Assembly: GCA_913058495.1 (NCBI GenBank)
Contig: CAJXQC010000005.1
Location: 88,108 to 152,107 of the forward strand
Length of the DNA: 64,000 nt
Reading direction: 5' to 3'
DNA from: an uncultured Balneola sp.
GTDB taxonomy: Bacteria; Bacteroidota; Rhodothermia; Balneolales; Balneolaceae
The stretch's first letter is position 1, and every line of letters starts with the position of its first letter. Below are positions 45,660 through 54,682 of this stretch, in pieces. The notes under the pieces were generated by a model. That model searched no databases. It saw only the letters and a program-made list of their open reading frames with translations, and was not told the origin of the DNA. The position numbers were made by a program, and so were the translations under genes.

Positions 45660-48284
45660 ATGTTTTCTGAATCAAATAATCACTTTAGGGATTTACTTTT
45701 ATTAATAATCGGGTGTTTAGGAGCTGTTTGGTTTTATTACAGCTATCCGAATCTGGATTCTATGTCTACTATTAAAAATAGTGTGTCAAAAGAAGCTGTT
45801 ATCTCAAAAAGCGATTCAGTAATTACTTCCTGGCAGGTTTATTCCAACAGCACGTTACCACGTATTGAAATGGAGTCATATCGTGGGATCATAGATTCTC
45901 TTCAACATAAGTTTGGAAAAAAAGGATTCAAAGAATTAGTGGATAAAGCCGAATCGAGGAATTTTCCTTTATTCTACTGGGGTATTGATAATTATCTGAA
46001 AGAGGATTTTTATAACGAAGGACCCCGATTTTCTTCAGCTTCACTTACACCTGCGGGAGAAATTTTTTCGTATTCAATGAGTAGTGAGGCTATTCTAAAA
46101 GTTCGTCCATATAATAACAACACGATCCGTCAGGCACTGGGTTTAAATTTTGAAACCACGGTTGAAAATAAAGCAATTCAGGATTCGCTTCTAAGTGAGC
46201 TTCTTAGATTTCAATCTGTCACTGAAGAGGATTATAGAAGCTACGGACAGATCAGGAAATTTTCAGAAATGTTGGGTGCCGATCTTCCTGTAGACGGAGA
46301 CTTATTTACTCAGGACCAGATATGGAACGGAGTCTCCGGTTATTTGAATGATACGTATTGGAAAAAATATTCATTTCGAAGAGATTCTTTAGAATTTCAA
46401 CAGTCTCAGGGACTACGGTTTGTGAGGTTGTTTTTAACTTCCCGGGATTCTGTTTTAGGATTTCTTCCAAAGCTCCAGGTAGATCTGTTACCTGCGGGAG
46501 GAATAAAAGCCATTACATTTGATTTGGCAGATATTGATATCCCTTCCCGTCCATATTCTGATATAATGGATGTAATTATTCAATTTACATTTTTGTGCTT
46601 GGGTATATGGCTGATCTCAATTTTTTATCTCAGAATTAAAGCAAAAGCGATTGATACTCAGCCTGCTTTTGTAATTTCAGTATTGGCAGGGTTTATGTTT
46701 TCTGCAACACAATTTCTCAGATATGCTAACGAACTGGAATTCAGCAGCGAAGCAATTCTGAATGCATCTTTACCGGATCGTTTGTTTATAATAGGAATTC
46801 TGGGAGCTATTTCAGCTGTTTTATTCTTTATTTTGACATCGATCAGTGATTCAGTTACCCGTCAGTATTGGCCCGAGAAGCTTAAAGCATGGGATCTTGC
46901 AAGAAGAGGATTTTTCAAAAATAAGCCGGTAGGTCGATCAGCTATTTTATCAATTTGTATTGCAGGGATGTTAGCCGGGCTATGGGCTGTATTAGTTCAG
47001 GTTTTCCCGGGAACTCATATTACTGCTGATGTAAGGTTGCAGTCATCAAATTTTGCATTTCCATCCATAGCAGTACTGATGCAGAACTTACTGGGAAGCT
47101 TATTGGTGGTTATTTCTTTATTGATGATCCTTGGAAATCAGCTTTACGCGATAACCAAAACCAAATGGCTTATTCCTATACTGAGCGGGTTCATATTTGC
47201 ATTGTTTTTGGAATTCTTTATTTCCTTAGACGTTCATCCGTTCAATTATTCGTTGATCATAAATTTTGCTATTGGAGCTGCTTTCGGTGCCTTTTATATC
47301 AGGTATGGGTTTTTGACGATGGTTTTATCGTTATTCATTTTTGTCGGTATTTTTACAACCAGAGCCGGTTGGATAATACCTAATTCTCCTGATCAGAATT
47401 TGTTCTACATATTTACCTCACTGGTATTTGCGATCTTTGCTCTGGGTTTTTACTTCGTAATCAAAGGAAGTGAAAAGAAAGACCTTCCTGATTATGTGCC
47501 CACTTATATAGAAGATCAGGCAAAGGAGCAGCGCCTCGATCAGGAGCTGGAAATTGCTCAAGCTGTTCAAAAGACATTTCTACCATCAAGAGTAGAGCAG
47601 TTGCCGGGAATCGATATAGCCGGAATATGTGAACCTGCACAAGAAACAGGTGGAGATTACTATGATATGATTTCACTTGGTAAAAACAGAATGGCTATTG
47701 CTATTGGGGATGTCAGTGGAAAAGGAATCCAGGCTGCTTTTTACATGACTTTTGTAAAAGGAGTACTGCATAGTTTAAGTGCTCTTATCTTATCACCATT
47801 GGAGCTTTTAAATCAACTTAACCGACTATTCAAGGAAAATGCTACGCGAGGTACTTTTGTGTCCATGATCTATGGAATACTGGAAGCGGATAAAAGAGAA
47901 CTTACTTTTGCCCGGGCCGGTCATAACCCCATGCTGATTGTGAGAGCTAATGGAGATACAGATTGGCTGATGTCGAAAGGAATTGGTATTGGGGTAACCA
48001 GTAGTTTGTTATTCATGAAAGGAACGGAAGAGTCAATACTTAAGCTGGATGAGGGAGATGTAGCCGTGCTTTATACAGACGGAATTACAGAAATGATGAA
48101 TATAAGTAATCAGTTTTATGGAGAGGAAAGGCTGGAAAAGGTTGTAAAAGGAGTTAGAAAAGGAGCGTCGAGCAGCATTCTGAATATAATAATCAGTGAT
48201 GTAAAAGAGTTTAAAGGTGTAGCAAAACAGCACGATGACATGACACTAGTTGTTATAAAAGCTGATTCATCTGTAAACAAATAG
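45660..48284 (+). CDS. Membrane SpoIIE/RsbU-type PP2C protein phosphatase
   Basis: An 874-residue protein. A membrane helix near residues 12-30 is followed by an extracytoplasmic region to about 300, eight or so helices to about 590, a coiled-coil (DQELEIAQAVQKTFLP) and a C-terminal PP2C-like phosphatase with GGDYYD, IAIGDVSGKG, LYTDGITEM and HDDMTLVVIK. Such enzymes dephosphorylate anti-sigma antagonist (STAS) proteins in partner-switching stress pathways. No STAS or anti-sigma kinase gene is in the window. The long periplasmic part is probably the sensor. Confidence 0.9.
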   Translation: MFSESNNHFRDLLLLIIGCLGAVWFYYSYPNLDSMSTIKNSVSKEAVISKSDSVITSWQVYSNSTLPRIEMESYRGIIDSLQHKFGKKGFKELVDKAESRNFPLFYWGIDNYLKEDFYNEGPRFSSASLTPAGEIFSYSMSSEAILKVRPYNNNTIRQALGLNFETTVENKAIQDSLLSELLRFQSVTEEDYRSYGQIRKFSEMLGADLPVDGDLFTQDQIWNGVSGYLNDTYWKKYSFRRDSLEFQQSQGLRFVRLFLTSRDSVLGFLPKLQVDLLPAGGIKAITFDLADIDIPSRPYSDIMDVIIQFTFLCLGIWLISIFYLRIKAKAIDTQPAFVISVLAGFMFSATQFLRYANELEFSSEAILNASLPDRLFIIGILGAISAVLFFILTSISDSVTRQYWPEKLKAWDLARRGFFKNKPVGRSAILSICIAGMLAGLWAVLVQVFPGTHITADVRLQSSNFAFPSIAVLMQNLLGSLLVVISLLMILGNQLYAITKTKWLIPILSGFIFALFLEFFISLDVHPFNYSLIINFAIGAAFGAFYIRYGFLTMVLSLFIFVGIFTTRAGWIIPNSPDQNLFYIFTSLVFAIFALGFYFVIKGSEKKDLPDYVPTYIEDQAKEQRLDQELEIAQAVQKTFLPSRVEQLPGIDIAGICEPAQETGGDYYDMISLGKNRMAIAIGDVSGKGIQAAFYMTFVKGVLHSLSALILSPLELLNQLNRLFKENATRGTFVSMIYGILEADKRELTFARAGHNPMLIVRANGDTDWLMSKGIGIGVTSSLLFMKGTEESILKLDEGDVAVLYTDGITEMMNISNQFYGEERLEKVVKGVRKGASSSILNIIISDVKEFKGVAKQHDDMTLVVIKADSSVNK

Positions 48285-48300
48285 TTTCGTATATTTAGGC

Positions 48301-48828
48301 ATGAAATTTTTAAGACTAACAATACCTTTATTGCTGGCATTTTTAAGCGCTGGTACAACTCTCGCTCAGGAATCTTCAGTGGATTCAGGAGTAGAATGGC
48401 AATCTTTAGAAGAAGCACAAAAGAAAGCTAAGGAAAGCGGTAAAAAAGTACTCATTTTCGGATATGCTGATTGGTGTACCTATTGTATGAAAATGAGAAA
48501 AGAGACGTACCCTGAAGAGAATGTACAGAAATCTTTATCTGATGATTTTATCCCGGTTCAGATCAATGGTGAATCAGAGGAAGAAATAGTTTTCAATGGA
48601 AAAACTTATAAATCTTATGAGCTAGCCAGATATCTGAGACTGACATCTTATCCAACGCATTACTTTTTAAATTCTGAAGGTAAGATAATCGGCGCACAAC
48701 CCGGATTTCTGCCTGCTGATGTATTTTCTCCACTTATGAATTACGTATCAGAAGATCTTTTCGGAAAAGTGCCTTTTCTGGATTACATGGAAAAGAAAGG
48801 AATAAAGTTAGAACAAGAACAAAATTAA
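48301..48828 (+). CDS. Thioredoxin-family protein, exported
   Basis: A 175-residue protein with a signal peptide (LLLAFLSAGTTLAQ). The redox motif CTYC is in YADWCTYCMKMRKETY, followed by the strand FIPVQINGES and the cis-Pro region LTSYPTHYFLN. It resembles the DsbD-gamma/thioredoxin_7 (YyaL/SoxW-like) group that reduces periplasmic disulfides. It lies 16 bases after the phosphatase gene and two bases before the DtxR-family gene, so the three are likely cotranscribed. Confidence 0.9.
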   Translation: MKFLRLTIPLLLAFLSAGTTLAQESSVDSGVEWQSLEEAQKKAKESGKKVLIFGYADWCTYCMKMRKETYPEENVQKSLSDDFIPVQINGESEEEIVFNGKTYKSYELARYLRLTSYPTHYFLNSEGKIIGAQPGFLPADVFSPLMNYVSEDLFGKVPFLDYMEKKGIKLEQEQN

Positions 48829-48830
48829 GC

Positions 48831-49490
48831 ATGAGTCTAAGCCAGTCGGTAGAAGATTATCTCAAAGCAATTTATCTTTTAGAAATAGATGGAGTTGTTG
48901 CAACTACAAATAATATTGCTGAATCACTCTCAGTTTCTTCGGCTTCCGTTACTAATATGTTCAAGAAGCTGGCTAAGCTTCAACTTATCAATCATAAATC
49001 CTATCGAGGAGCCGAGCTTACAAAAGCGGGAGAAAAGATAGCTCTTGAAGTAATTCGACATCACAGATTACTGGAATTATATCTAAAAGAGATGATGGGG
49101 TATTCATGGGATCAGGTACATGATGAAGCTGAAAAGCTGGAGCACCATATTTCAGAACAGTTCGAAGATAAGATCGCTGAGTTGTTAAATGATCCTACTC
49201 ATGATCCGCATGGAGATCCAATTCCATCTAAAGAAGGAGTAGTGCCGGAAATGGCGTCGTTAGCAATCACAGATGCCGAAGAAAATGAATCTTATATCAT
49301 TGGAAGAGTAAGAGATCAGGATCCGGAGTTATTGCGATTTCTGGAGAAAAGTGGAATTATTCCGGGTGTGAAAGTTACAATTCTGGAAAAGACCCCTTTT
49401 GACGGACCTGTGAAGATCAAACTGGAAGACAAAGAAACCACCATTGGAAACTCTGTAGCAAAAGATGTTTTTTTGGTAGAACAGACCTAA
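48831..49490 (+). CDS. DtxR-family metal-dependent transcriptional regulator
   Basis: A 219-residue regulator. The N-terminal winged helix reads VEDYLKAIYLLE ... SVSSASVTNMFKKLAK. The metal-binding dimerisation part holds VIRHHRLLELYL and AEKLEHHISEQ, with the expected His/Glu ligands. A FeoA-like SH3 domain closes the protein (PGVKVTILEKTPFDGPVKIKL). It would repress metal uptake genes when Mn or Fe is plentiful. The palindromes upstream of the DUF4856-imelysin operon (60931-60994) are candidate targets. Confidence 0.92.
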   Translation: MSLSQSVEDYLKAIYLLEIDGVVATTNNIAESLSVSSASVTNMFKKLAKLQLINHKSYRGAELTKAGEKIALEVIRHHRLLELYLKEMMGYSWDQVHDEAEKLEHHISEQFEDKIAELLNDPTHDPHGDPIPSKEGVVPEMASLAITDAEENESYIIGRVRDQDPELLRFLEKSGIIPGVKVTILEKTPFDGPVKIKLEDKETTIGNSVAKDVFLVEQT

Positions 49491-49497
49491 AAATCAC

Positions 49498-50298
49498 TTA
49501 TTTAAGCAGAGTCATTCGTTTTGTTAGTGTAGTTGTTCCCGCTGTAAGTCTGTAAATATAGATGCCCGAGCTTAAAGAAGAAGCATCGAAAGTAACTGTA
49601 TGTTCACCCGCTGATCTGAACCCGTTTTCCAAAGTTGTGATTTTAACTCCCAGCATGTTATAAATCGTAACAGTGACTTCCGAAGGTTCGTTTAAAGCAT
49701 ATGAAATACTGGTAGAGGGATTGAAAGGGTTTGGGTAATTTTGTCCAAGACTTATTGAAGAAGGAAGCTCTGTTATTATATCTTCGTTTGAGGTAGCTAA
49801 TGCCAGCTCTTCTTCAATATTTTGATTTACTGCTTCAAAGTCATTGTTAACATAGCTGGTTCCTTTGTATGTTATATCACCGCTTGCATTTATAACTACT
49901 GAACGGTCATAAGAAGAAGCATTCCCATAGTAGTCAACCAGAACATTTTCACCATTCAGTAAAAGTGAATAAGTAATTCCTGTGACATTTTTAAAATTGG
50001 TAACTGTAGCTGCCGATGTATTCCAAGTATCAATCCCTAATGCAATAAAGTTTTTTTCGTTCTTAAAATTCAGATAGATTTCGGTTTCTGTAATGGGACC
50101 GTTATCTCTGCAATGAGGACAATTAGCTCCAAAAAAGAAAATATAAACTACTTTTCCATCCAGGTCAGAGAGAGCTATTTGTTCATTTTCTAAAGATGTC
50201 AAAGTAAAGTCCGGAGCTTTTTCTCCTACGCTAACCTGCGCTAAACTCTGGCTGGATATGAATAGCGATAATACGAAAAGCCAAATAACTACTTTCAT
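49498..50298 (-). CDS. Redoxin (TlpA/AhpC-like) with T9SS sorting tail
   Basis: A 266-residue protein with a signal peptide (LFISSQSLAQ), a thioredoxin-fold domain to about residue 165 and a type A T9SS tail from about 190 (NYPNPFNPST ... SSGIYIYRL). The redox motif is CPHC in FFGANCPHCRDNG. It is very similar to the preceding gene product in the domain but is routed to the cell surface or medium. It is the last gene of a four-gene unit, nine bases after the lipoprotein redoxin. Confidence 0.9.
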   Translation of the reverse strand: MKVVIWLFVLSLFISSQSLAQVSVGEKAPDFTLTSLENEQIALSDLDGKVVYIFFFGANCPHCRDNGPITETEIYLNFKNEKNFIALGIDTWNTSAATVTNFKNVTGITYSLLLNGENVLVDYYGNASSYDRSVVINASGDITYKGTSYVNNDFEAVNQNIEEELALATSNEDIITELPSSISLGQNYPNPFNPSTSISYALNEPSEVTVTIYNMLGVKITTLENGFRSAGEHTVTFDASSLSSGIYIYRLTAGTTTLTKRMTLLK

Positions 50299-50307
50299 GA
50301 TAACACC

Positions 50308-50835
50308 TCAAAATTTTGCTAATTCTTCTTCTATTACGTCCACAACAGTTTCAATATCTCTGTTTACAAACTGAGTTCCCTGATAAGCTATTGTTCCATC
50401 TGCCGCAATTACTACTGATCTGTCATAATCTGATGTATTCCCGTAATAATCTACCAGACTTTGTCGGGCATTAAGAAGTAAGTTATAGGTGATATTAGTA
50501 GCACTTTTAAAATTCTGAACACTTCCGGCGCTTGTATTCCACGTGTCTAAACCAACAGCTATAAAATTGGGATTATCGGTAAAATTCTGATGGATTCTGT
50601 TTTCTGTAACCGGTCCGTTATCACGGCAATGAGGACAATTTGCACCGAAGAAAAAGAGATAAACAACTTTTCCTTCCATTTCTGATAAAGTGAACTGTTC
50701 ATTATCTAACGAAGTGTAAGAAAAATCAGGAGCAGGTTCACTTTGATTCATCGGGGGCTCCTCTGAAACTGATGTCTCAGAGCATGCAATCCCAACAAGA
50801 AAAAGGATAGAAAGTAAAAAGCTTGAATATTTCAT
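50308..50835 (-). CDS. Redoxin lipoprotein (TlpA/AhpC-like)
   Basis: A 175-residue protein from the ATG at 50835; the longer open frame begins inside the upstream gene. A lipobox is visible at FLVGIACSET. The thioredoxin-like domain carries CPHC in FFGANCPHCRDNG and shares long near-identical stretches such as LDTWNTSA and DYYGNTSDYDRSVVI with the following gene. It probably faces the periplasm or is anchored to the outer membrane. It lies ten bases after the DUF6029 gene. Confidence 0.9.
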   Translation of the reverse strand: MKYSSFLLSILFLVGIACSETSVSEEPPMNQSEPAPDFSYTSLDNEQFTLSEMEGKVVYLFFFGANCPHCRDNGPVTENRIHQNFTDNPNFIAVGLDTWNTSAGSVQNFKSATNITYNLLLNARQSLVDYYGNTSDYDRSVVIAADGTIAYQGTQFVNRDIETVVDVIEEELAKF

Positions 50836-50845
50836 AGTAAAAGGA

Positions 50846-52366
50846 TTAAAATCTGGTAGTAATTCTAAGTTCAGCGCCTTCAAAATCGAGGATCTCATAG
50901 CAGATTCCGGAAGTACAAGCCGGTCCTCCTCTTCTTTTACCTACGAATAAAGTCACTGTATTGGATGTATTGATTCTGTAAAGAGAATTAAAACCCAGCC
51001 AGGTTCTAGTATCAGTTTCTATTTCAGGGAAGGTATTCGGATTATCAGTTAAGCCCGGTTCTGTTGTTGCTTCAAAAACGGCGCTTATATTGAAGTCAGA
51101 AGTGAATCCAAAAGAAAGAGAAGCAAAGTAGTTTTTAATTTTATCCGAACTACCAAACTCATCATAAGTCTGATATTGCAGATCTAGGATAACATTCTTC
51201 GAGTTTTGAAAACTTTTATCGGTAATTAAACCAAGCGACCACCGGTTATCCTGTCCTTTTTGCTCATCAAGAGCAAAATCAACAAAAGACTTTAAAGAAA
51301 ATTGATCATTAATTTTGTAGAAACCTTCCAGGAAATATTCCCGATATTCCTTTTTATTAAACACATTATTCACTGTATAGGCGTAGTTTGCAACTAAAGA
51401 ATGTCCGTCTTCAAATGAATAAAAAGCTTCGGCCTGAACACCTTTTTCACTTGCAGTATTTGGTACATGTGTGCTTCTGTTTAAAACGGGATAAGTATGT
51501 TCCTTTATAAGCGAAGGAGGATCATTAAATCCGGATGATTGTAATCTAAAATTACTATAATTCTTATACTCAAAACTCGCCCCAAAAGAACCTTTAAAAT
51601 AGTTTAGTCCGGAATATAGAGCGTAACTCTGATCGCTTTTTAAAGAAAAGAGATCGGATTCGGTATTAAATGCATATTCCCCAAAAAGTTGAAAGTTAGC
51701 AGGGAGCTGTATATTGGTCATGAGAGAAGCAAACTCTTCAAAATTGGAAGAATTTGGAGTATTTACTCTCATTACTGCGCCACCTAAAGACAAATTTTCA
51801 GCAGGAAAGAAGTTGGCTTGAAAAGCTTCCAGCAGATCAGGTCTGCGTAAAGAATCAGGATCAAAGTTTGGAGGAAGGTCATTCTGAAGGGGTTCGGCTC
51901 TTAGTGCTTTTATCTCAACCCAATCAAAACCGGCATCAAATGCAATTCCCTCCAGATCTCTGAAAAAAGCATATCTGGTTCTGTAAAAGTCACTTTCAAA
52001 AACAGATCCCGGAATATCGTAGCTCCTCAATAATAAACCCGAGCCAATAGTTTCATAAAAATTACCAAGCCGAATTCTGAAATTATCATCCTGATATTGA
52101 AATCGCTTTTGAGTTAGTTCAAAATAATTGCGTTCAGTATGGGGAGAGAGAAATTGTTCAGCTTTTCCAAACAAACTGAATTTTCCGGAATCGTAATAAA
52201 GATTTAATTGATTGTAAGAGGTGGATAGGTCTTTATCTTCCTCAAAAGGAAGGTTACCATATTGAAACTCAAATGTGTTGGTTCCATAAAGTTGACCAAG
52301 TACGAACGACCAAGGTGTTATCACAATAAAGAATGTAAGAGCGGCTATTTTTGCAAAACTCTTCAT
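50846..52366 (-). CDS. DUF6029-family outer-membrane beta-barrel protein
   Basis: A 506-residue protein with signal peptide (PWSFVLGQ). The body is alternating beta strands with aromatic girdles and ends ELRITTRF, as an outer-membrane barrel. The early RIRLGNFYETIGSGLLLRSYD and the late cysteine pair CTSGICYEI match DUF6029. The gene start overlaps the TlpA stop as ATGA, so the two are translationally coupled. A barrel coupled to three thiol-redox proteins suggests that it transports or anchors a redox-active partner; function is unknown. Confidence 0.8.
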   Translation of the reverse strand: MKSFAKIAALTFFIVITPWSFVLGQLYGTNTFEFQYGNLPFEEDKDLSTSYNQLNLYYDSGKFSLFGKAEQFLSPHTERNYFELTQKRFQYQDDNFRIRLGNFYETIGSGLLLRSYDIPGSVFESDFYRTRYAFFRDLEGIAFDAGFDWVEIKALRAEPLQNDLPPNFDPDSLRRPDLLEAFQANFFPAENLSLGGAVMRVNTPNSSNFEEFASLMTNIQLPANFQLFGEYAFNTESDLFSLKSDQSYALYSGLNYFKGSFGASFEYKNYSNFRLQSSGFNDPPSLIKEHTYPVLNRSTHVPNTASEKGVQAEAFYSFEDGHSLVANYAYTVNNVFNKKEYREYFLEGFYKINDQFSLKSFVDFALDEQKGQDNRWSLGLITDKSFQNSKNVILDLQYQTYDEFGSSDKIKNYFASLSFGFTSDFNISAVFEATTEPGLTDNPNTFPEIETDTRTWLGFNSLYRINTSNTVTLFVGKRRGGPACTSGICYEILDFEGAELRITTRF

Positions 52367-52842
52367 TCTTCTAAAAGCTCAAGAATTTTATTTTTGATCT
52401 CAACTTCTTCTCCTGTTTTATACCCTTCGTGGAAATACACGATCTCATTTTCAGCATTTACAATTAAAAGTGTAGGAACAGCAGTGACTCTTAGTCTCGC
52501 CATAACGGAGCTGTCAGAATCTCTGAGAACAGGATATTCAACTCCCAGGGATTTGATGAAAGGCTTTACTTTGGCTTTATTTCTGGGTCCGTCAATTGAT
52601 ATTCCTATAAACTGAACCTGATTATCGTCAAACTCTTCATCCATTTTAACAAACTCAGGGATGGATTTAACGCAAGGTTTACACCAAGTCGCCCAAAAAT
52701 CTATAACAGTAAGATTCTCTCCTTTAAGCTGATTATAGCTGACCGTTCGTCCGTCCATATTTTTTAAACGGAAATTGGGTACTTCATTTTTGGAATGTTC
52801 AAATCCGCCAAAAAGCAGTGACAGAAGTAATAAATATTTCAT
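52363..52842 (-). CDS. TlpA-like thiol:disulfide oxidoreductase
   Basis: A 159-residue protein from the ATG at 52842, with a hydrophobic leader (KYLLLLSLLFGG). The thioredoxin fold has the motif CKPC in FWATWCKPCVKSIPEF and the cis-Pro loop VTAVPTLLIVNAE. It probably reduces periplasmic disulfides. It is the first gene of the operon that continues with DUF6029 and two redoxins. The longer open frame up to 52881 adds residues unlike a leader. Confidence 0.9.
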   Translation of the reverse strand: MKYLLLLSLLFGGFEHSKNEVPNFRLKNMDGRTVSYNQLKGENLTVIDFWATWCKPCVKSIPEFVKMDEEFDDNQVQFIGISIDGPRNKAKVKPFIKSLGVEYPVLRDSDSSVMARLRVTAVPTLLIVNAENEIVYFHEGYKTGEEVEIKNKILELLEE

Positions 52843-52916
52843 GATACTCTGTTTTTTTAAAATATGACCAATACAGATCATAAAGGTATCACGAAAATAT
52901 AAAATCGGAAAAGAGG

Positions 52917-52992
52917 TAAGACGTAAGATGTAAGATTTAAGACATAAGATGGTTTTAACAAAAGTCTTACATCTTATGTCTTAAATCTATAC
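52917..52992. repeat. Inverted array of degenerate heptamers
   Basis: Five exact-phase units on one side, from TAAGACG to TAAGATG (52917-52951), face TCTTACA, TCTTATG, TCTTAAA and TCTATAC (52965-52992). It forms a long imperfect hairpin ending at the stop codon of the propeller gene. The same unit family occurs at the dnaK 3' end. Confidence 0.7.
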
Positions 52993-52993
52993 T

Positions 52994-54052
52994 CTACTTC
53001 ACCCAGTCTGCTATAAAAACATTCGTTGATCGATCACCGCCATTGAATCGGTTAGATGAGAAAACCAGTTTCTTACCGTCATGAGAGAACATTGGGAATG
53101 AATCGAAAGTATCATCAAAAGTAACTTGTTCAAGCCCGGTTCCATCCGGATTGATCATAAACAGATTAAAAGGAAATCCTCTGGTTGAATTGTGATTGGA
53201 TGAGAATATTATTTTTTCACCGGAAGGATGGAAAAAAGGAGCCCAGTTTGCGTTCCCTAGATCTGTGATCTGTCGCATATTGGTTCCGTCTACATTGACA
53301 AGGAATAATTCCATATCTGTTGGCTCGACCAATCCTTCAGCCAGAAGAGAAGTATATTTTTCAATTTCAGCTTCTGTCTTTGGGCGAGATGCTCTGAATA
53401 TCAATTCTGTTCCATCAGGAGAAAAGAAAGCACCGCCATCATAGCCAAGTTCATCAGTGATCTGAACAACATTAGATCCGTCAACGTCCATTATAAATAA
53501 TTCCAGATCACCGGTTCTCATTGAAGTGAACACAATTTTGCTTCCATCCGGAGATACAGTTGCTTCAGCATCGTAACCAGGTGTTGTGGTAAGAGTGTCA
53601 ATGATCTCACCATCCAGATTGGCTCTGAAAATATCATAACCTTCATAGATCGGCCACACATATGCCCCACCCGGACCTCGTTCCGGAACTTCAGGACAAG
53701 CGATATCGGCCATATGTGTAGAACCATAAACAATAGTTTCATCCGGTAAGAAATATGAACAAGTAGTTCTTCCCAAACCTGTGCTTATGATCGGAGCTTC
53801 AAATCCGGGTTCATTTTCTTCAGCATCCATATAAAAGATCTGATCACATTCGGTATCCCATTCAGGATTATTAGCCTGAAAAACTAACTTAGTGTTATCA
53901 TAACTCCAGTAAGCTTCAGCGTTATCACCGCCAAATGTGAGCTGTTTAATATTTTTTAGATGGATCTCTTTTTCGTATCTGAGAGCATCATTTTTTTCAG
54001 ATGCACAGTTTAGTAGTAAAAGAGTTAATAGAACCGGGTAAATAAACTTCAT
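52994..54052 (-). CDS. TolB-like PD40 beta-propeller lipoprotein
   Basis: A 352-residue lipoprotein (lipobox LLLLNCASE). At least four propeller repeats follow the pattern SPDGxxIxFxSxR: VSPDGSKIVFTSMRTG, FSPDGTELIFRAS, FHPSGEKIIFSSN and FSHDGKKLVFSSNRF. Such WD40-like proteins bind peptides or other envelope proteins, and TolB itself links to the Tol-Pal system. No tol genes are near, so the partner is unknown. It is transcribed alone, and a heptamer array sits at its 3' end. Confidence 0.88.
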   Translation of the reverse strand: MKFIYPVLLTLLLLNCASEKNDALRYEKEIHLKNIKQLTFGGDNAEAYWSYDNTKLVFQANNPEWDTECDQIFYMDAEENEPGFEAPIISTGLGRTTCSYFLPDETIVYGSTHMADIACPEVPERGPGGAYVWPIYEGYDIFRANLDGEIIDTLTTTPGYDAEATVSPDGSKIVFTSMRTGDLELFIMDVDGSNVVQITDELGYDGGAFFSPDGTELIFRASRPKTEAEIEKYTSLLAEGLVEPTDMELFLVNVDGTNMRQITDLGNANWAPFFHPSGEKIIFSSNHNSTRGFPFNLFMINPDGTGLEQVTFDDTFDSFPMFSHDGKKLVFSSNRFNGGDRSTNVFIADWVK

Positions 54053-54190
54053 AGTATAATTTGATAAAAAATTTCAGCCCCAAAAATACTACAAAATTAG
54101 ATAGAAAATGAAGTTTATAAATATTAAAGATCGGAACGTTTTCTATAGTTGACTGTAGAAATCAGTAACAATATTAACTAACAGAATACA

Positions 54191-54622
54191 ATGAAGAACT
54201 CAAGAGTTTTATTAATGATCACATTAGTAGCATTAACATTTGCTGCATGTTCAGAGAAATCTAAAACAGAGGCCGAAAAAGCCGGCGATCAGATTGAAAA
54301 TACTGCAAAAGCTATAGGTAATGATTTTGAGGAAACGAAAGATCAGTTTATTGCCAAAGCTGAAAAAGAGATCGAGGAGATCAATGAGAAGATCGAAAAG
54401 CTGGATGAGAAAGTTGAAGAAGGCTCTGATGATGTAAAGAAAGAGACCAAAGAAGCCTTGGATAATTTAAAAGAGGAAAAAGAAGAACTGAACCAAGAGC
54501 TCAGTGAGTTGGAAGATGCGACCAAAGAAAATTGGGAACGTCTTACCGCAAGTATAGAAGATGGTTTTGATGACCTGAAAAGAGGTTATAACAGCTTATT
54601 GGAAGACATGAAAACAGGCTAA
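54191..54622 (+). CDS. Small coiled-coil lipoprotein
   Basis: A 143-residue protein with a lipobox at LTFAACSEK and then almost pure charged helix: about 100 residues of Glu/Lys heptads such as EEINEKIEKLDEKVEEG. It resembles Lpp-like or stress-induced coiled-coil lipoproteins of Bacteroidota that may tether the outer membrane. No catalytic motif is visible. It is monocistronic and ends with a strong terminator shared with the convergent receptor gene. Confidence 0.8.
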   Translation: MKNSRVLLMITLVALTFAACSEKSKTEAEKAGDQIENTAKAIGNDFEETKDQFIAKAEKEIEEINEKIEKLDEKVEEGSDDVKKETKEALDNLKEEKEELNQELSELEDATKENWERLTASIEDGFDDLKRGYNSLLEDMKTG

Positions 54623-54645
54623 GGTCTGTTAAAAAATAATCCACT

Positions 54646-54677
54646 AAAAAAGCCCTTTCTAGCAGAGGGCTTTTTTT
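54646..54677. terminator. Bidirectional intrinsic terminator
   Basis: AAAGCCCT pairs with AGGGCTTT around a short loop, with an A-run before and a T-run after. It can stop both the coiled-coil lipoprotein transcript and the convergent TonB receptor transcript. Confidence 0.9.
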
Positions 54678-54682
54678 ATGCA

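Noticed and set aside
52917..52992. CRISPR-like array
   Set aside because: Units are 7 bases, contiguous, degenerate and palindromically arranged, with no unique spacers and no cas genes.
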